The translations under genes and the position numbers were made by a program. From assembly GCA_022826515.1 (NCBI GenBank), contig JAJDUT010000075.1, positions 1 through 33,814 of the forward strand: 33,814 bases of DNA. Direction: 5' to 3'. Under the pieces are notes generated by a model. That model saw only the letters and a program-made list of their open reading frames with translations. It was not told where the DNA came from and did not search any database. This stretch comes from Candidatus Latescibacterota bacterium. Its GTDB lineage: Bacteria > Latescibacterota > UBA2968 > UBA8231. Of the stretch, positions 15,631-23,595 are shown piece after piece; positions within the stretch are counted from its first letter, which is position 1; each line of letters starts with the position of its first letter.

Positions 15631-17127
15631 TCAATCGTCGCGGCGCAAGCGCTCGCGCTGCATCCATTCTTGCATGACGTGCTCGGAGCGGTTCAACAAG
15701 CGCAAGTAACCGCCCTGTACCTCGTCGCGAACCTTCCCGGCCTTCGGCGGTTTGTTGGGCACTGCGTTGTAGCGTCCCCTCGCCTGAGTCACCGTCCGGC
15801 TCTTGATGTCCAGCGCGACCGTCAGCACGTGCTCCCGTTCCTCAGCTTCTTCTTGCAGTGCGCAAATTGACCAGATCGCGGTGTTGCCGTCGGCGCACTG
15901 GTCTGAATACGAGACCACGCAGTGGTGCATTGCCCAGCCTTCGGCGGCCAACTCCCAACTCGACAACAGCTCCTGCACTATCCACCGCACCTGGCCCAGT
16001 TCGTCCGTCTCGTCCTCCAACTCCCACGGCCGGATTCCACACGGCTGCCAAGATTGAAAATTGACGTATTCTTCGCGGCTCAAGTGACCGTGCCAAGCCT
16101 CGACTTGGCGCAGGAGCTTGGTGGCGCTGCGGCCCTTCATGGTGAAATTGGGCTGCGGCGGAGGCTCTTCCTCCAAGCCGCCACCCTCCTGCACAGTGCG
16201 GCGCGGGGCGAATTTCATGTTGTGGACATAATCGACAAGCGGCCCCACCCAAGTTGGGTCCAGCATCGCGTTGTTGACTAGGAAAAGCACCACTGTACTC
16301 CAGAACTCGTCGTTTTCAAAATTGCGGCCCAAGCGGGTCTTGAGGGTCGCCTGTGCCAGAGGCCCATTGCCGCCCATGCCGAGGACCTGCGCCCAGCGCA
16401 TGCTCTTTTCGACGCTGCCTAGTTGCGGCGAGCGCTGAAAGAGATGAGCCATGCGCCGCGTCAGTTTGACAGGCGCGTCCAAGTCGCGGATGCTACCGCC
16501 AGAGGCCATGTGGATAAACCACTCCTGCTGCCGCACCCCTTGCTCTTCGACGCCCCCGAACCAAGCCGAAACCATGGCATTGGGCACGGGGTAACGCGCC
16601 AACAAATAGCACGCCAGCGAGAAAACTTGGTCGCTGCGCCGGGGATGGCCGCCTTTGGGAGGGACGCAGCGCCACTCCTCTAGGGGGCGAATCCAGCGGC
16701 GGTGGTGACGAGCCAAGGCCAAAAGACAGTGGATTAGGTGTCGGTAAGGCCCCGATCTATAGATGCTCTTGGCAGTTATCACATTGATGAAGCCATCGAC
16801 GTGGAAAATCAGGCGTTGGAACGCCTTGTGTGCCTCTACGTCTTGCCCGAGCCATTCTACGACAAAGCCCTTCCAGGGGAGCTCGCCAGCGGCGAGTTGC
16901 TCTAGGGTCTGCTGGCGTTTCTCCGTCAGCGGGCGCTTAGGTGCTAGGGCCTCGGCCAAGTGGTGCTCTAGCCAGTTAGTGGGCTGTTCTCGCTCTAGAC
17001 CGTCGTCCATGCCGCTGAGCCGACACCAGTGCTGGTAGGATTTGAGCGATTCAAAGCCCACCTTGGCCAGTTCATCCCAAGTCGGAACGACCGTTGTATC
17101 GGCTGCGGTTTGCGTCAATCCCGTCAA
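15631..17127 (-). CDS. PcfJ-domain protein
   Basis: The C-terminal half shows the features I associate with the PcfJ-like family: WAMHHCVVSYSDQCADG (C403), a strand with HVLTVALDI, and the T-Q-A-R-G-x-Y-N motif before P-N-K-P-P. The function of the family is unclear; PcfJ itself is named from a conjugative plasmid, and relatives sit in many mobile and chromosomal settings. The N-terminal 250 residues are helical and unrecognised. The frame is open to 17160, but the TTG at 17127 is chosen because GAGGAG lies nine bases before it; no ATG lies near the start. It is the only island gene on the minus strand and occupies the right end. There is no relaxase or transfer gene beside it, so it is not evidence for conjugation by itself. 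Confidence 0.68.
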   Translation of the reverse strand: MTGLTQTAADTTVVPTWDELAKVGFESLKSYQHWCRLSGMDDGLEREQPTNWLEHHLAEALAPKRPLTEKRQQTLEQLAAGELPWKGFVVEWLGQDVEAHKAFQRLIFHVDGFINVITAKSIYRSGPYRHLIHCLLALARHHRRWIRPLEEWRCVPPKGGHPRRSDQVFSLACYLLARYPVPNAMVSAWFGGVEEQGVRQQEWFIHMASGGSIRDLDAPVKLTRRMAHLFQRSPQLGSVEKSMRWAQVLGMGGNGPLAQATLKTRLGRNFENDEFWSTVVLFLVNNAMLDPTWVGPLVDYVHNMKFAPRRTVQEGGGLEEEPPPQPNFTMKGRSATKLLRQVEAWHGHLSREEYVNFQSWQPCGIRPWELEDETDELGQVRWIVQELLSSWELAAEGWAMHHCVVSYSDQCADGNTAIWSICALQEEAEEREHVLTVALDIKSRTVTQARGRYNAVPNKPPKAGKVRDEVQGGYLRLLNRSEHVMQEWMQRERLRRDD

Positions 17128-17151
17128 CTGTCTCACTCCTCTATTATCACA

Positions 17152-17191
17152 ACTTGACAAAGACGGCCACCAAGCCGCTATAATGTCAAGT
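17152..17191 (+). promoter_or_regulatory. consensus-like promoter with flanking inverted repeat
   Basis: TTGACA (17154-17159) and TATAAT (17179-17184) are perfect sigma-70-type hexamers with a long 19-base spacer. An 8-bp inverted repeat ACTTGACA (17152-17159) and TGTCAAGT (17184-17191) brackets this promoter, overlaps both hexamers and could be an operator. It points to the epimerase gene and would give a leader of about 100 bases. It lies within island DNA, to the left of the right direct repeat. Confidence 0.55.
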
Positions 17192-17288
17192 AGAGACCCA
17201 TCTATATTATGGCATAACAGGCCGCAATGCGTCGTTGCACGTATTTACCAAGCCAGCTAATTTTCATCTCAACGCGAAAGGAGCGATA

Positions 17289-18086
17289 GTGACATCAGAA
17301 TACAAGGTTTTGCTCATTGGCGGGCGCGGCACGATTGGCTCGGGCCTGCGGACCTATATGCCGAGGCTCGATCCGCGCTACCGTATGGTGTCCGTGGATT
17401 TGCCCGGCGCGTCAGACAAGGCGACTGAGCCGGATGCCGGGGGGGATTTTATTGATCTCGATATTATGGAATCGCCGGATGATTTCCGCGCCCTGATCCC
17501 CGGGTGCGACTTGGTCGTCTATCTGGCCCGCTGTGGCGACTTGGCGGCCATGAACCGGATGACCGATTTGGTTTTTGAGGCGGTGTTGGCCCAAGACGAG
17601 CCGCCGATGATCGTCGGCTCCAGCTCGGTACACGCGGTGGATGGGCTGTACGACTTTAGCCAGCCGGGCTTCTTTTGGACCTTGGCCGAGCGGCGGTTTG
17701 ACCAGATAACCGATTGGCCCGAGCGGATTTCCGCGGCCGTGCCCGCGCACCCGATCAACGACTACGGACGCGAAAAAGCCCATGTGGAGGACTGGGCGCA
17801 AAAGGTCGCCGCCTTGGGGTACAGCGCAGTTGCCATGCGCTGGGGCGGCGTCAACGCGGAAAATGAGGTTCACGTAGCAGAACGAGGCTACTTTGCCGTC
17901 TGGTGCCACCAAGAGGACGCCGCCCGCCTAGTCCACGCCTGCTTCCAGCGGCATTGTGCTGGCGACTTGCCCAGCGGCGCGCATTACTTTGCGATCTCGG
18001 ACAACACCTATAACATCTTTGACATTGAAACGCCCCGGCGCGAAGTCGGCTACGACCCGGTGCACAACGCGGAGACGTATTATTGA
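17289..18086 (+). CDS. NAD(P)-dependent epimerase/dehydratase (extended SDR)
   Basis: The 265-aa protein starts with a Rossmann strand and the glycine motif VLLIGGRGTIGSGL (residues 7-20), an acidic residue at the end of strand 2 (VSVDLPG), and the active-site pair Y159-x3-K163 in NDYGREKAH. These are the marks of sugar epimerases, dehydratases or uronate-type dehydrogenases; the substrate is not evident. The frame is open upstream to a TTG at 17235, but the GTG at 17289 is chosen: AAGGAG sits seven bases ahead, and the duplicated gene start at 926 begins at the same codon. The next gene (PhyH family) begins one base inside its stop (TGATG), so they form an operon. Its 5' end is the target of the island: the bases before codon 2 are island sequence, while codons 3-12 match the left stump. 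Confidence 0.82.
   Translation: MTSEYKVLLIGGRGTIGSGLRTYMPRLDPRYRMVSVDLPGASDKATEPDAGGDFIDLDIMESPDDFRALIPGCDLVVYLARCGDLAAMNRMTDLVFEAVLAQDEPPMIVGSSSVHAVDGLYDFSQPGFFWTLAERRFDQITDWPERISAAVPAHPINDYGREKAHVEDWAQKVAALGYSAVAMRWGGVNAENEVHVAERGYFAVWCHQEDAARLVHACFQRHCAGDLPSGAHYFAISDNTYNIFDIETPRREVGYDPVHNAETYY
17293..17325 (+). repeat. direct repeat, right copy (candidate attR / target duplication)
   Basis: Matches 930-962 at 32 of 33 bases. Here it forms codons 3-12 of the intact epimerase gene. Confidence 0.8.
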
Positions 18087-18922
18087 TGAACGACACGGAG
18101 AAATTTCTCTTCGACCTACAGGGCTTCCTGAAGGTCCCCGACTTCCTTACGGACGCCGAAGTCGATGCGCTCAATGCAGCCTTTGACGCCAATGAGGACA
18201 AGCGCGGCGAAGACGGCAATCACAATACCGGCGGCAGCGACGCGCTCGAGGGCCGGCGGCGCGGTATGTTCACGGGGATGCTCGAATGGGAAAAACCCCA
18301 CTGCCTGCCCTTTCGCGCCCTGTTGGCGCACAAAAAGCTCATCCCCTATCTCGACGCGCTCTTTGGTCGCGGCTGGAAGATGGATCACTCGCCCTTTATG
18401 CTCTGCGGCGGCAAGGGTGCCGAGGGCCTGATCCTCCACGGCTCGACCAGCCGTCACTTCAACGGCGCGCAGTACTACGCGTATGCCAACGACCAGATGC
18501 GCTGCGGCATGATCGTCTGCCAGTTCCAACTCGCCGACGTCAATGAGGGGGACGGCGGATTGTGTGTGATCCCAGGCAGCCACAAGGCCAACTTCCCGCT
18601 GCCGCAAAAAATTTGCCACTGGCAGGAGCACCGCGAGGTCGTGTATAACGTCCCCTGCACAACCGGCGACATGGTCATATTCAACGAGGCGACCCTGCAC
18701 GGCACGCTCCCGTGGACGGCCGAGCACGAGCGGCGCTCCCTGCTCTACCGCTACTCGCCCAAGTATCTGCACTTTGCCGGGGGGACGTATCAGACCAGCC
18801 AGCCGGAATGGGTCAGCGAGCTGACCGAGGCGCAACAGGCCGTGCTCGAACCTCCCTATATCTACAACCGGCCGCTGGTGGAAGCCGACGGCGAAACCGT
18901 GGTGCGGCCGCGGACGGGCTGA
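18086..18922 (+). CDS. phytanoyl-CoA dioxygenase (PhyH) family protein
   Basis: The 278-aa protein matches the PhyH double-stranded beta-helix family by FLKVPDFLTDAEVDAL at the N-terminus, FQLADVNEGDGGLCVIPGSH (about 150-170), the late histidine in NEATLHGTLPW and the arginine-rich RRSLLYRYSPKY. Canonical members use Fe(II), 2-oxoglutarate and oxygen and bind iron by H-x-D...H. In this protein the late H is present, but no H-x-D triplet occurs anywhere, so the iron site may use other residues or be altered. PhyH-like proteins next to SDR genes are very frequent in Latescibacterota, Poribacteria and Planctomycetes, with unknown substrates. The ATG at 18086 overlaps the epimerase stop by one base. 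The gene ends 22 bases from the convergent xylanase gene. Confidence 0.8.
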   Translation: MNDTEKFLFDLQGFLKVPDFLTDAEVDALNAAFDANEDKRGEDGNHNTGGSDALEGRRRGMFTGMLEWEKPHCLPFRALLAHKKLIPYLDALFGRGWKMDHSPFMLCGGKGAEGLILHGSTSRHFNGAQYYAYANDQMRCGMIVCQFQLADVNEGDGGLCVIPGSHKANFPLPQKICHWQEHREVVYNVPCTTGDMVIFNEATLHGTLPWTAEHERRSLLYRYSPKYLHFAGGTYQTSQPEWVSELTEAQQAVLEPPYIYNRPLVEADGETVVRPRTG

Positions 18923-18944
18923 TCTTTTGCTCGCTGTCTGGTCT

Positions 18945-21053
18945 TTATTGCAGCAGTAGCATGAGCCTTTGTTGGGTCGCGTACTCGGTAACTAGTTCGC
19001 AGATATAGGTGCCGGTGCCAGCCGGCCGCTGGTCTTGGTCCGTGCCGTCCCAAGCTACCGTCTGCACACCGACTGGCTGGTGTGCTTGGACCAAGGTTTT
19101 AATGCGCTGGCCCAGACTGTTATAGATGCTGAGGCGCACCTCGGTAGGAGCCGCCAGCGAGTAGCGGATCGTGGTGTAGGGATTGAAGGGATTGGGGTAA
19201 TTTGGTTCGAGATTGAACCGAGCGGGTTGTGCCTCTGTATCGCGGATATTGGTCGCAGCGTCTAGGTGGATGGTGACGGTTTCCATATCGGGTTCGAGGG
19301 TAAAAGGAACGGTGAACACTTCGTCGCCGAGGCGAACTTCTACCTGGTAGGAGCCATAAAAACCCCGACCGCTGAATTGCCCGTCGGCGTTGGTTTTACC
19401 CTGCTGGCGGGTCCACCACTGATCAAAAACCAAATCCTTGTAGATCTGTGCGTGAGGTCTAGGACTCCAGTCGGCGTTGTACAGGGCGGCGTTGGGTCGC
19501 CAGTGGGCCTTTTCCCAAAAGCCCCACCACTGCAAACCGGCGACCGCGGGGTGGCTGAAGACGACGGTCATAAAGTCGCGGGTGTAATCATTGAGCAGGG
19601 CTTGGTCGGTGGTGTTGATATCGAATTCGGTGATTTTGATGTCGAGGCCGAAGCGGCCAAAGCGGTCGAGCAGGGCCAGTAGCTTTGCGGGGGCCGTCAC
19701 TTGGTCGCCAAAATGCCCTTGCATACCCAAGCCGGTAATGGGGGCACCTTGATCGAGCAGATACTGAATGGTTTGCTCGTAGTGGTTCTGGTGGGCTACA
19801 TCTTGGCCGTTGTTGCTGAGGATGTTGTAGTCGTTGAGGTACAGGCGGGCCGTAGGGAGATTGCGGCGGGCGGCTTGGAACCACTCGACCATGACGTGGT
19901 CGCCGCTGAGATCCATGAGGTCGTGGTTGGTGTACGGCTCGTTGATCACGTCCCACTCCTTGACCAGCCCCTCGGTGGCTTGGGTGATCTCGTCTATATG
20001 GTCAATGACGAGTGGGGGAATAGCCGTGGCCGCATCGTCCTGATCGGCCAGATCGCGGATGCTTTGGGGCAGATTGCGCCAGCCAGGCCAGACCAAGACG
20101 TGGCCGCGCCGGTGAAAACCATGATCCTTGAGCCAGGCAAATCCGGCCAGCGTCTTTGCGCGACTGAAATTGGTCTGGCCCCAGTCGCCATCCCAAGGCG
20201 GCCATTTGAGGGCGTTCTCGTTGGAGGCGGCGTTGAAGAGTTCTTTGACCTTGGCGCGATAGGTCTGATTTTCGAAGGTCTCGCTGGTCAGCCGCCACAT
20301 CTGTAGGGCCGAGCCAAAGAGGAAGGCGTGGCGCTGCATGGTGACTTCGACGGGGGCCTCGGCCACTGGCTGGCTAGCCGAGTCGATGATTTGCAGCGTG
20401 AAATCGCCTTGGCGATGCTGCCTGATGCGTTCCTCAGCACGCTGTCGCCAAGCGGCGTCAGGCGCGCGGCCGGCGTAGGTCAAGCGGGTCTGGGGCAGGT
20501 CTCCTACGGATAGGCTGCTGCCGTAGTGAAGGACTTCAAAGCCGGCGATTTCAATGGTCTGGCGACGGCTGCCGACGCCGAAGTTAATCGCGGCTTCGCC
20601 GGCGTCGTACTCGTCGATAAATTCAAACGGATAAAAAAACTCGCGCCAAGCAAGCCCCACACTGAACCCCCTGTAGAGCGATTTGTCCCAATCGGGCGCG
20701 GCCTTTTGGGCATAGACTGTGGCATAGACTTCGCCGGTCTCGTCGCTAGACTCGATTCCCCGCGCCCAAAAGTGGATCAGGGCCACATCGCCCTTTTGCA
20801 CCGCGAGGGCCGTGGGGTTGCCAATTTCGACGCTCCAAGGATCGCCCGCCTCGTGCAGCACTTCGATGCGTAGGGCTTGGGTAAATGATGCGTGATCGAC
20901 CTCTACGACCTGACTGCGGGCGCGGTTGGCGGCGTTGGGTACGCGGGCCGAGTGGAGGAAGTCGCCTTGGGTCAAAGGGATGCTGCCAGCGGGGATCTGT
21001 GCTTGGGCGGCGTGGACGGCTAGCAGGACGGCAAAAGCGATGAATTTAAGCAT
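18945..21053 (-). CDS. secreted GH10 endo-1,4-beta-xylanase with a C-terminal FlgD-like sorting domain
   Basis: A signal peptide (residues 1-18, ending AVHAAQA) begins the 702-aa protein. A carbohydrate-binding-like beta domain (about 25-190) follows, then a GH10 catalytic barrel (about 235-570) with acid/base E372 in WDVINEPY and nucleophile E476 in ITEFDI. Beyond it lies a small beta domain (about 575-600), then a FlgD-like Ig domain (about 612-702) with NYPNPFNPYTTIRYSL, LSIYNSLGQRI and AGTGTYICEL. GH10 enzymes cleave xylan and related beta-1,4 glycans. The tail is of the kind used as a type IX or related surface-sorting signal in the FCB group. The start ATG has GGGAG six bases upstream. 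It is monocistronic on the minus strand. Confidence 0.92.
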   Translation of the reverse strand: MLKFIAFAVLLAVHAAQAQIPAGSIPLTQGDFLHSARVPNAANRARSQVVEVDHASFTQALRIEVLHEAGDPWSVEIGNPTALAVQKGDVALIHFWARGIESSDETGEVYATVYAQKAAPDWDKSLYRGFSVGLAWREFFYPFEFIDEYDAGEAAINFGVGSRRQTIEIAGFEVLHYGSSLSVGDLPQTRLTYAGRAPDAAWRQRAEERIRQHRQGDFTLQIIDSASQPVAEAPVEVTMQRHAFLFGSALQMWRLTSETFENQTYRAKVKELFNAASNENALKWPPWDGDWGQTNFSRAKTLAGFAWLKDHGFHRRGHVLVWPGWRNLPQSIRDLADQDDAATAIPPLVIDHIDEITQATEGLVKEWDVINEPYTNHDLMDLSGDHVMVEWFQAARRNLPTARLYLNDYNILSNNGQDVAHQNHYEQTIQYLLDQGAPITGLGMQGHFGDQVTAPAKLLALLDRFGRFGLDIKITEFDINTTDQALLNDYTRDFMTVVFSHPAVAGLQWWGFWEKAHWRPNAALYNADWSPRPHAQIYKDLVFDQWWTRQQGKTNADGQFSGRGFYGSYQVEVRLGDEVFTVPFTLEPDMETVTIHLDAATNIRDTEAQPARFNLEPNYPNPFNPYTTIRYSLAAPTEVRLSIYNSLGQRIKTLVQAHQPVGVQTVAWDGTDQDQRPAGTGTYICELVTEYATQQRLMLLLQ

Positions 21054-21224
21054 GGATACTCCCGGATAGGTTGTTAGAAACGCACTAAGTGCGGTTTATC
21101 GTCGAGCAGATCGGTTGCCCCGTCTTTGCCCATGCCGCTATATTGCTCCAGCTACCGTGCCGCAGGAACCTCCGATAAGCTACCTGTAAGCTATACCAGT
21201 GGCCCTAACTCAGAAAGGACTCCT

Positions 21225-22238
21225 ATGCCAACCATTGCTGCCAATGATCCCCGCCTAACGTGGAGTGGTGTGATCGCACTCAAAGAGGGGCCGGGCTGGG
21301 TCAAGCCTTGGCGCATTCCCCACGGAGATTTGGACCTGTACTCGCCTGGGGAGAGCGGCCTTGCCGAGCGGGCCGAGATGCCTTCGGGCGTGCGCGTGCG
21401 CTTGGCTACGGACGCCGAGGAATTGGTCGTCGGCTGTGAGCCGCTGGCCGAGGATGGCTGTTTTGACCTGTGCATCGGCGGGCAGATTGTGGCCACCGCT
21501 TCGTACGCGGCTGGCGCGACCGAGGTCCGCTTCGAGAGCTTGCCGGCGGGCGAGAAATCCGTGGAGATTTGGCTGTCGCCGGCCATGCCCGTCGCCGTGC
21601 GTCACATTGCATTGCCCGAGGGAGCGCATTGCGAAAAAAGCGAAGACACTCGGCTGAAGTGGGTCGCGTATGGCAGTTCTATCACCCACTGCCGCACTGC
21701 GGGATCGCCCGCCACCACTTGGCCCGGAGTGGTAGCTCGCGCCCGGGACTTCAACCTCACGTCGCTGGGCTTCGGCGGCCAGTGCCACGCCGACCCGTTC
21801 ATCGCCCGGCTGATCCGCGACCGGCCCGCAGACTTTATCTCGGTCAAGATCGGCATCAACATCCACGGTGCCACCAGCCTCGGTCCGCGCGCCTTCCGCC
21901 CGGCCGTCCTCGGCACCATTGCCACCATCCGCGACGGCCATCCCCACACCCCGTTTGCAGTCTGCTCGCCGATTTGGGGCCACGACCGCGAGACTACGCC
22001 CAATGCGGTCGGCCTGACCTTGGAGCAGATGCGCATTGAGGTTGCGGAAGCTGTGGAGTCGTTCAAAAGGCGCGGCGATCAGAACATCTATTACATAGAC
22101 GGTCTCAAGCTCTTCGACGAAAGCCTCGCCGAATACCTGCCGGACAACCTTCATCCAGACGCCACCGGCTACGTGTTGATGGGCGAGAATTTTCTCGAAG
22201 AAGTGTTTGGGTTGCAGGGGGTGCAGGTGGGGGATTAA
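21225..22238 (+). CDS. SGNH/GDSL-family hydrolase with N-terminal beta domain
   Basis: The 337-aa protein combines an N-terminal beta-rich domain (about 1-135) with an SGNH hydrolase domain. Block I is VAYGSSITHC with catalytic S152, block II is FGGQ, block III is KIGINIHG with the oxyanion asparagine, and block V is D307-N-L-H310 in DNLHPDATGY. These enzymes remove acyl groups, often acetyl esters from sugars, which would fit next to a xylanase, but the substrate is not visible in sequence. No signal peptide is seen from this start. The ATG at 21225 is chosen because AAAGGA stands eight bases ahead; the upstream in-frame extension to 21126 looks non-coding. A LamG gene follows after 12 bases with a strong ribosome site. 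Confidence 0.85.
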   Translation: MPTIAANDPRLTWSGVIALKEGPGWVKPWRIPHGDLDLYSPGESGLAERAEMPSGVRVRLATDAEELVVGCEPLAEDGCFDLCIGGQIVATASYAAGATEVRFESLPAGEKSVEIWLSPAMPVAVRHIALPEGAHCEKSEDTRLKWVAYGSSITHCRTAGSPATTWPGVVARARDFNLTSLGFGGQCHADPFIARLIRDRPADFISVKIGINIHGATSLGPRAFRPAVLGTIATIRDGHPHTPFAVCSPIWGHDRETTPNAVGLTLEQMRIEVAEAVESFKRRGDQNIYYIDGLKLFDESLAEYLPDNLHPDATGYVLMGENFLEEVFGLQGVQVGD

Positions 22239-22250
22239 TTAGGAGGCATT

Positions 22251-22835
22251 ATGCAAGTTGTGTGGGAGTTGGATAATTTAGAGCAGTTGGGCGACAACAA
22301 ACTCGACGTGAGTGGCCGACCCGCCGTAATTGCGGGTCCCTATGGACCGGCTATCGAGTTCGACGGGGTGGGGGATGCGTTGTTTATCGGGACCAATCCC
22401 CTCGCTGGGCTGGAGGCTTTTACGATTGAACTTGATTTCCGGCCCGATGAGGGTGGGTTGGCCGAGCAGCGCTTCTTGCACTTGGGGGAAGCCAACGGGG
22501 ACCGCGTGCTTTTCGAGACGCGGCTGACCGGGACTGGGCATTGGTATCTCGACACCTATATCAGTTCGGGAGACGCGGACCGGGCCTTGTTAAACGAAGG
22601 CCACCTCCATCCCGTGGGGGAGTGGTACCATTTAGCACTGACCTGCGACGGGCGCGATGAAACCAACTTTGTCAATGGCGTTGAGGAGGCGAGCGGGACG
22701 GTTGATTTTGCCCCGTTGACAGGAGGCCAGACGTCGATTGGGGTGCGGTTGAATCGCGTGTGTTGGTTTAAGGGAGCGATTGGTCGGATCCGGTTTACGG
22801 CCGGAATATTGGCACCAGAGGAATTTATGCGCTAG
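22251..22835 (+). CDS. LamG/concanavalin-A-like domain protein
   Basis: The whole 194-aa protein is one jelly-roll domain of the LamG-like type: AIEFDGVGDALFIG near residue 35, FTIELDFRPDE, W-x-L-D-T-Y strand, GEWYHLALTCDG, VNGVEEASG and IGRIRFTAGILAPEEF. Such domains bind sugars or form part of larger enzymes, and here the domain stands alone without signal peptide or catalytic partner. The start has AGGAGG five bases ahead of the ATG and lies 12 bases after the SGNH gene, so the two are probably co-transcribed, with the SDR gene 18 bases downstream. The cytoplasmic location implied by the missing signal peptide is odd for a glycan-binding domain. Confidence 0.78.
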   Translation: MQVVWELDNLEQLGDNKLDVSGRPAVIAGPYGPAIEFDGVGDALFIGTNPLAGLEAFTIELDFRPDEGGLAEQRFLHLGEANGDRVLFETRLTGTGHWYLDTYISSGDADRALLNEGHLHPVGEWYHLALTCDGRDETNFVNGVEEASGTVDFAPLTGGQTSIGVRLNRVCWFKGAIGRIRFTAGILAPEEFMR

Positions 22836-22853
22836 GCCGCGCAGGAGGGATAA

Positions 22854-23573
22854 ATGGCAGATCTAACAGGAAAAGTAGCGATTGTCGTCGGCGCCAGTAG
22901 CGGGATGGGTGAGGCGACGGCGAAAACTTATGTCGAAGCTGGGGCAAAAGTGGTGCTGGCTGCCCGCAGCGGCGACAAACTGGAGGCGCTGGCTGAGGAG
23001 TTAGGTGAAAACGCCTTGGCGTGCGCCACCGACGCGCGGGACAAGGCGGCCGCAGAGGCATTGGTCCAGCGGGCGGTAGCAGCGTATGGCCGGGTGGATA
23101 TCCTGGCCTATGTGACGGGGACCAATATCCCGGATCGCGCATTAAAGGTGCTCACCGAGGAGACTTGGGAAATGATGCTCGGCACCAATCTGACGGGGGC
23201 GTTCCACTGCACCCAGGCCGCATTGCCAGTGATGCGCGAGCAGGGCAGCGGATTGATCATTTACGTGTCGAGCGGTTGTGTGCAGCAGCCGGATGTCTCT
23301 GGGGTCTCGTATCAGGCGAGCAAGCACGGGATGGTCGGATTGGCCCACGGCACTTTCCAAGAGGAGAAGGAGAACGGCGTCCGTACCTGCGTGATCTTCC
23401 CGGGCCTGACCGACACGCCGTTGGTGCTCAAGCGACCGGTGCCGACTCCACCGGAGGTTATGGCTCAGGCGTTGACGCCACAGGATGTGGCCGATGCCTG
23501 TCTCTTTGTCGCGGCGCTACCGGCGCGGGCCTATGTGCCAGAGTTGGTGTTATTGCCAGCGGGACTTTCCTAA
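22854..23573 (+). CDS. classical SDR-family NAD(P)-dependent oxidoreductase
   Basis: The 239-aa protein has the classical SDR layout: VVGASSGMGEATA (cofactor glycines, residues 11-23), acidic TDARD near 63, the NNAG-equivalent VTGTN near 87, catalytic S in IYVSSG near 140, and Y153-x3-K157 in YQASKHG, then FPGLTDTPLV. The substrate is unknown; a sugar, polyol or 3-oxoacyl alcohol is possible. The start ATG is preceded by CAGGAGGG. It is the third gene of the SGNH-LamG-SDR set, all within 20 bases of each other. Confidence 0.88.
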   Translation: MADLTGKVAIVVGASSGMGEATAKTYVEAGAKVVLAARSGDKLEALAEELGENALACATDARDKAAAEALVQRAVAAYGRVDILAYVTGTNIPDRALKVLTEETWEMMLGTNLTGAFHCTQAALPVMREQGSGLIIYVSSGCVQQPDVSGVSYQASKHGMVGLAHGTFQEEKENGVRTCVIFPGLTDTPLVLKRPVPTPPEVMAQALTPQDVADACLFVAALPARAYVPELVLLPAGLS

Positions 23574-23595
23574 CAATCAAGAGGTATATTCTTCT

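Larger units (their letters stand above)
963..17292. mobile_element. 16.3-kb defence island bounded by 33-bp direct repeats
   Basis: Everything between the two copies of the repeat is defence-related or of unclear function: type I restriction-modification, a YhcG-type nuclease, Kiwa-like genes, a second methylase-nuclease pair, a degenerate winged-helix ORF, a YgjP-type peptidase and a PcfJ-domain protein. Both flanks hold ordinary metabolic genes or relics. The repeats come from the 5' end of the epimerase gene, which is intact only on the right. No integrase, transposase or relaxase was recognised inside, so the way it moved (lost integrase, recombinase supplied in trans, or illegitimate recombination) is open. 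The direct repeat is seen in the sequence; calling the segment an inserted island is inference. Confidence 0.5.

Noticed and set aside
17235..17288. N-terminal extension of the epimerase from TTG 17235
   Set aside because: The GTG at 17289 has a good ribosome site and matches the start of the duplicated stump; the extension lies in island DNA.
963..17292. Integrase, transposase or relaxase inside the island
   Set aside because: All frames of useful size were read and none shows the catalytic patterns of these families; the PcfJ-domain gene alone does not prove transfer.
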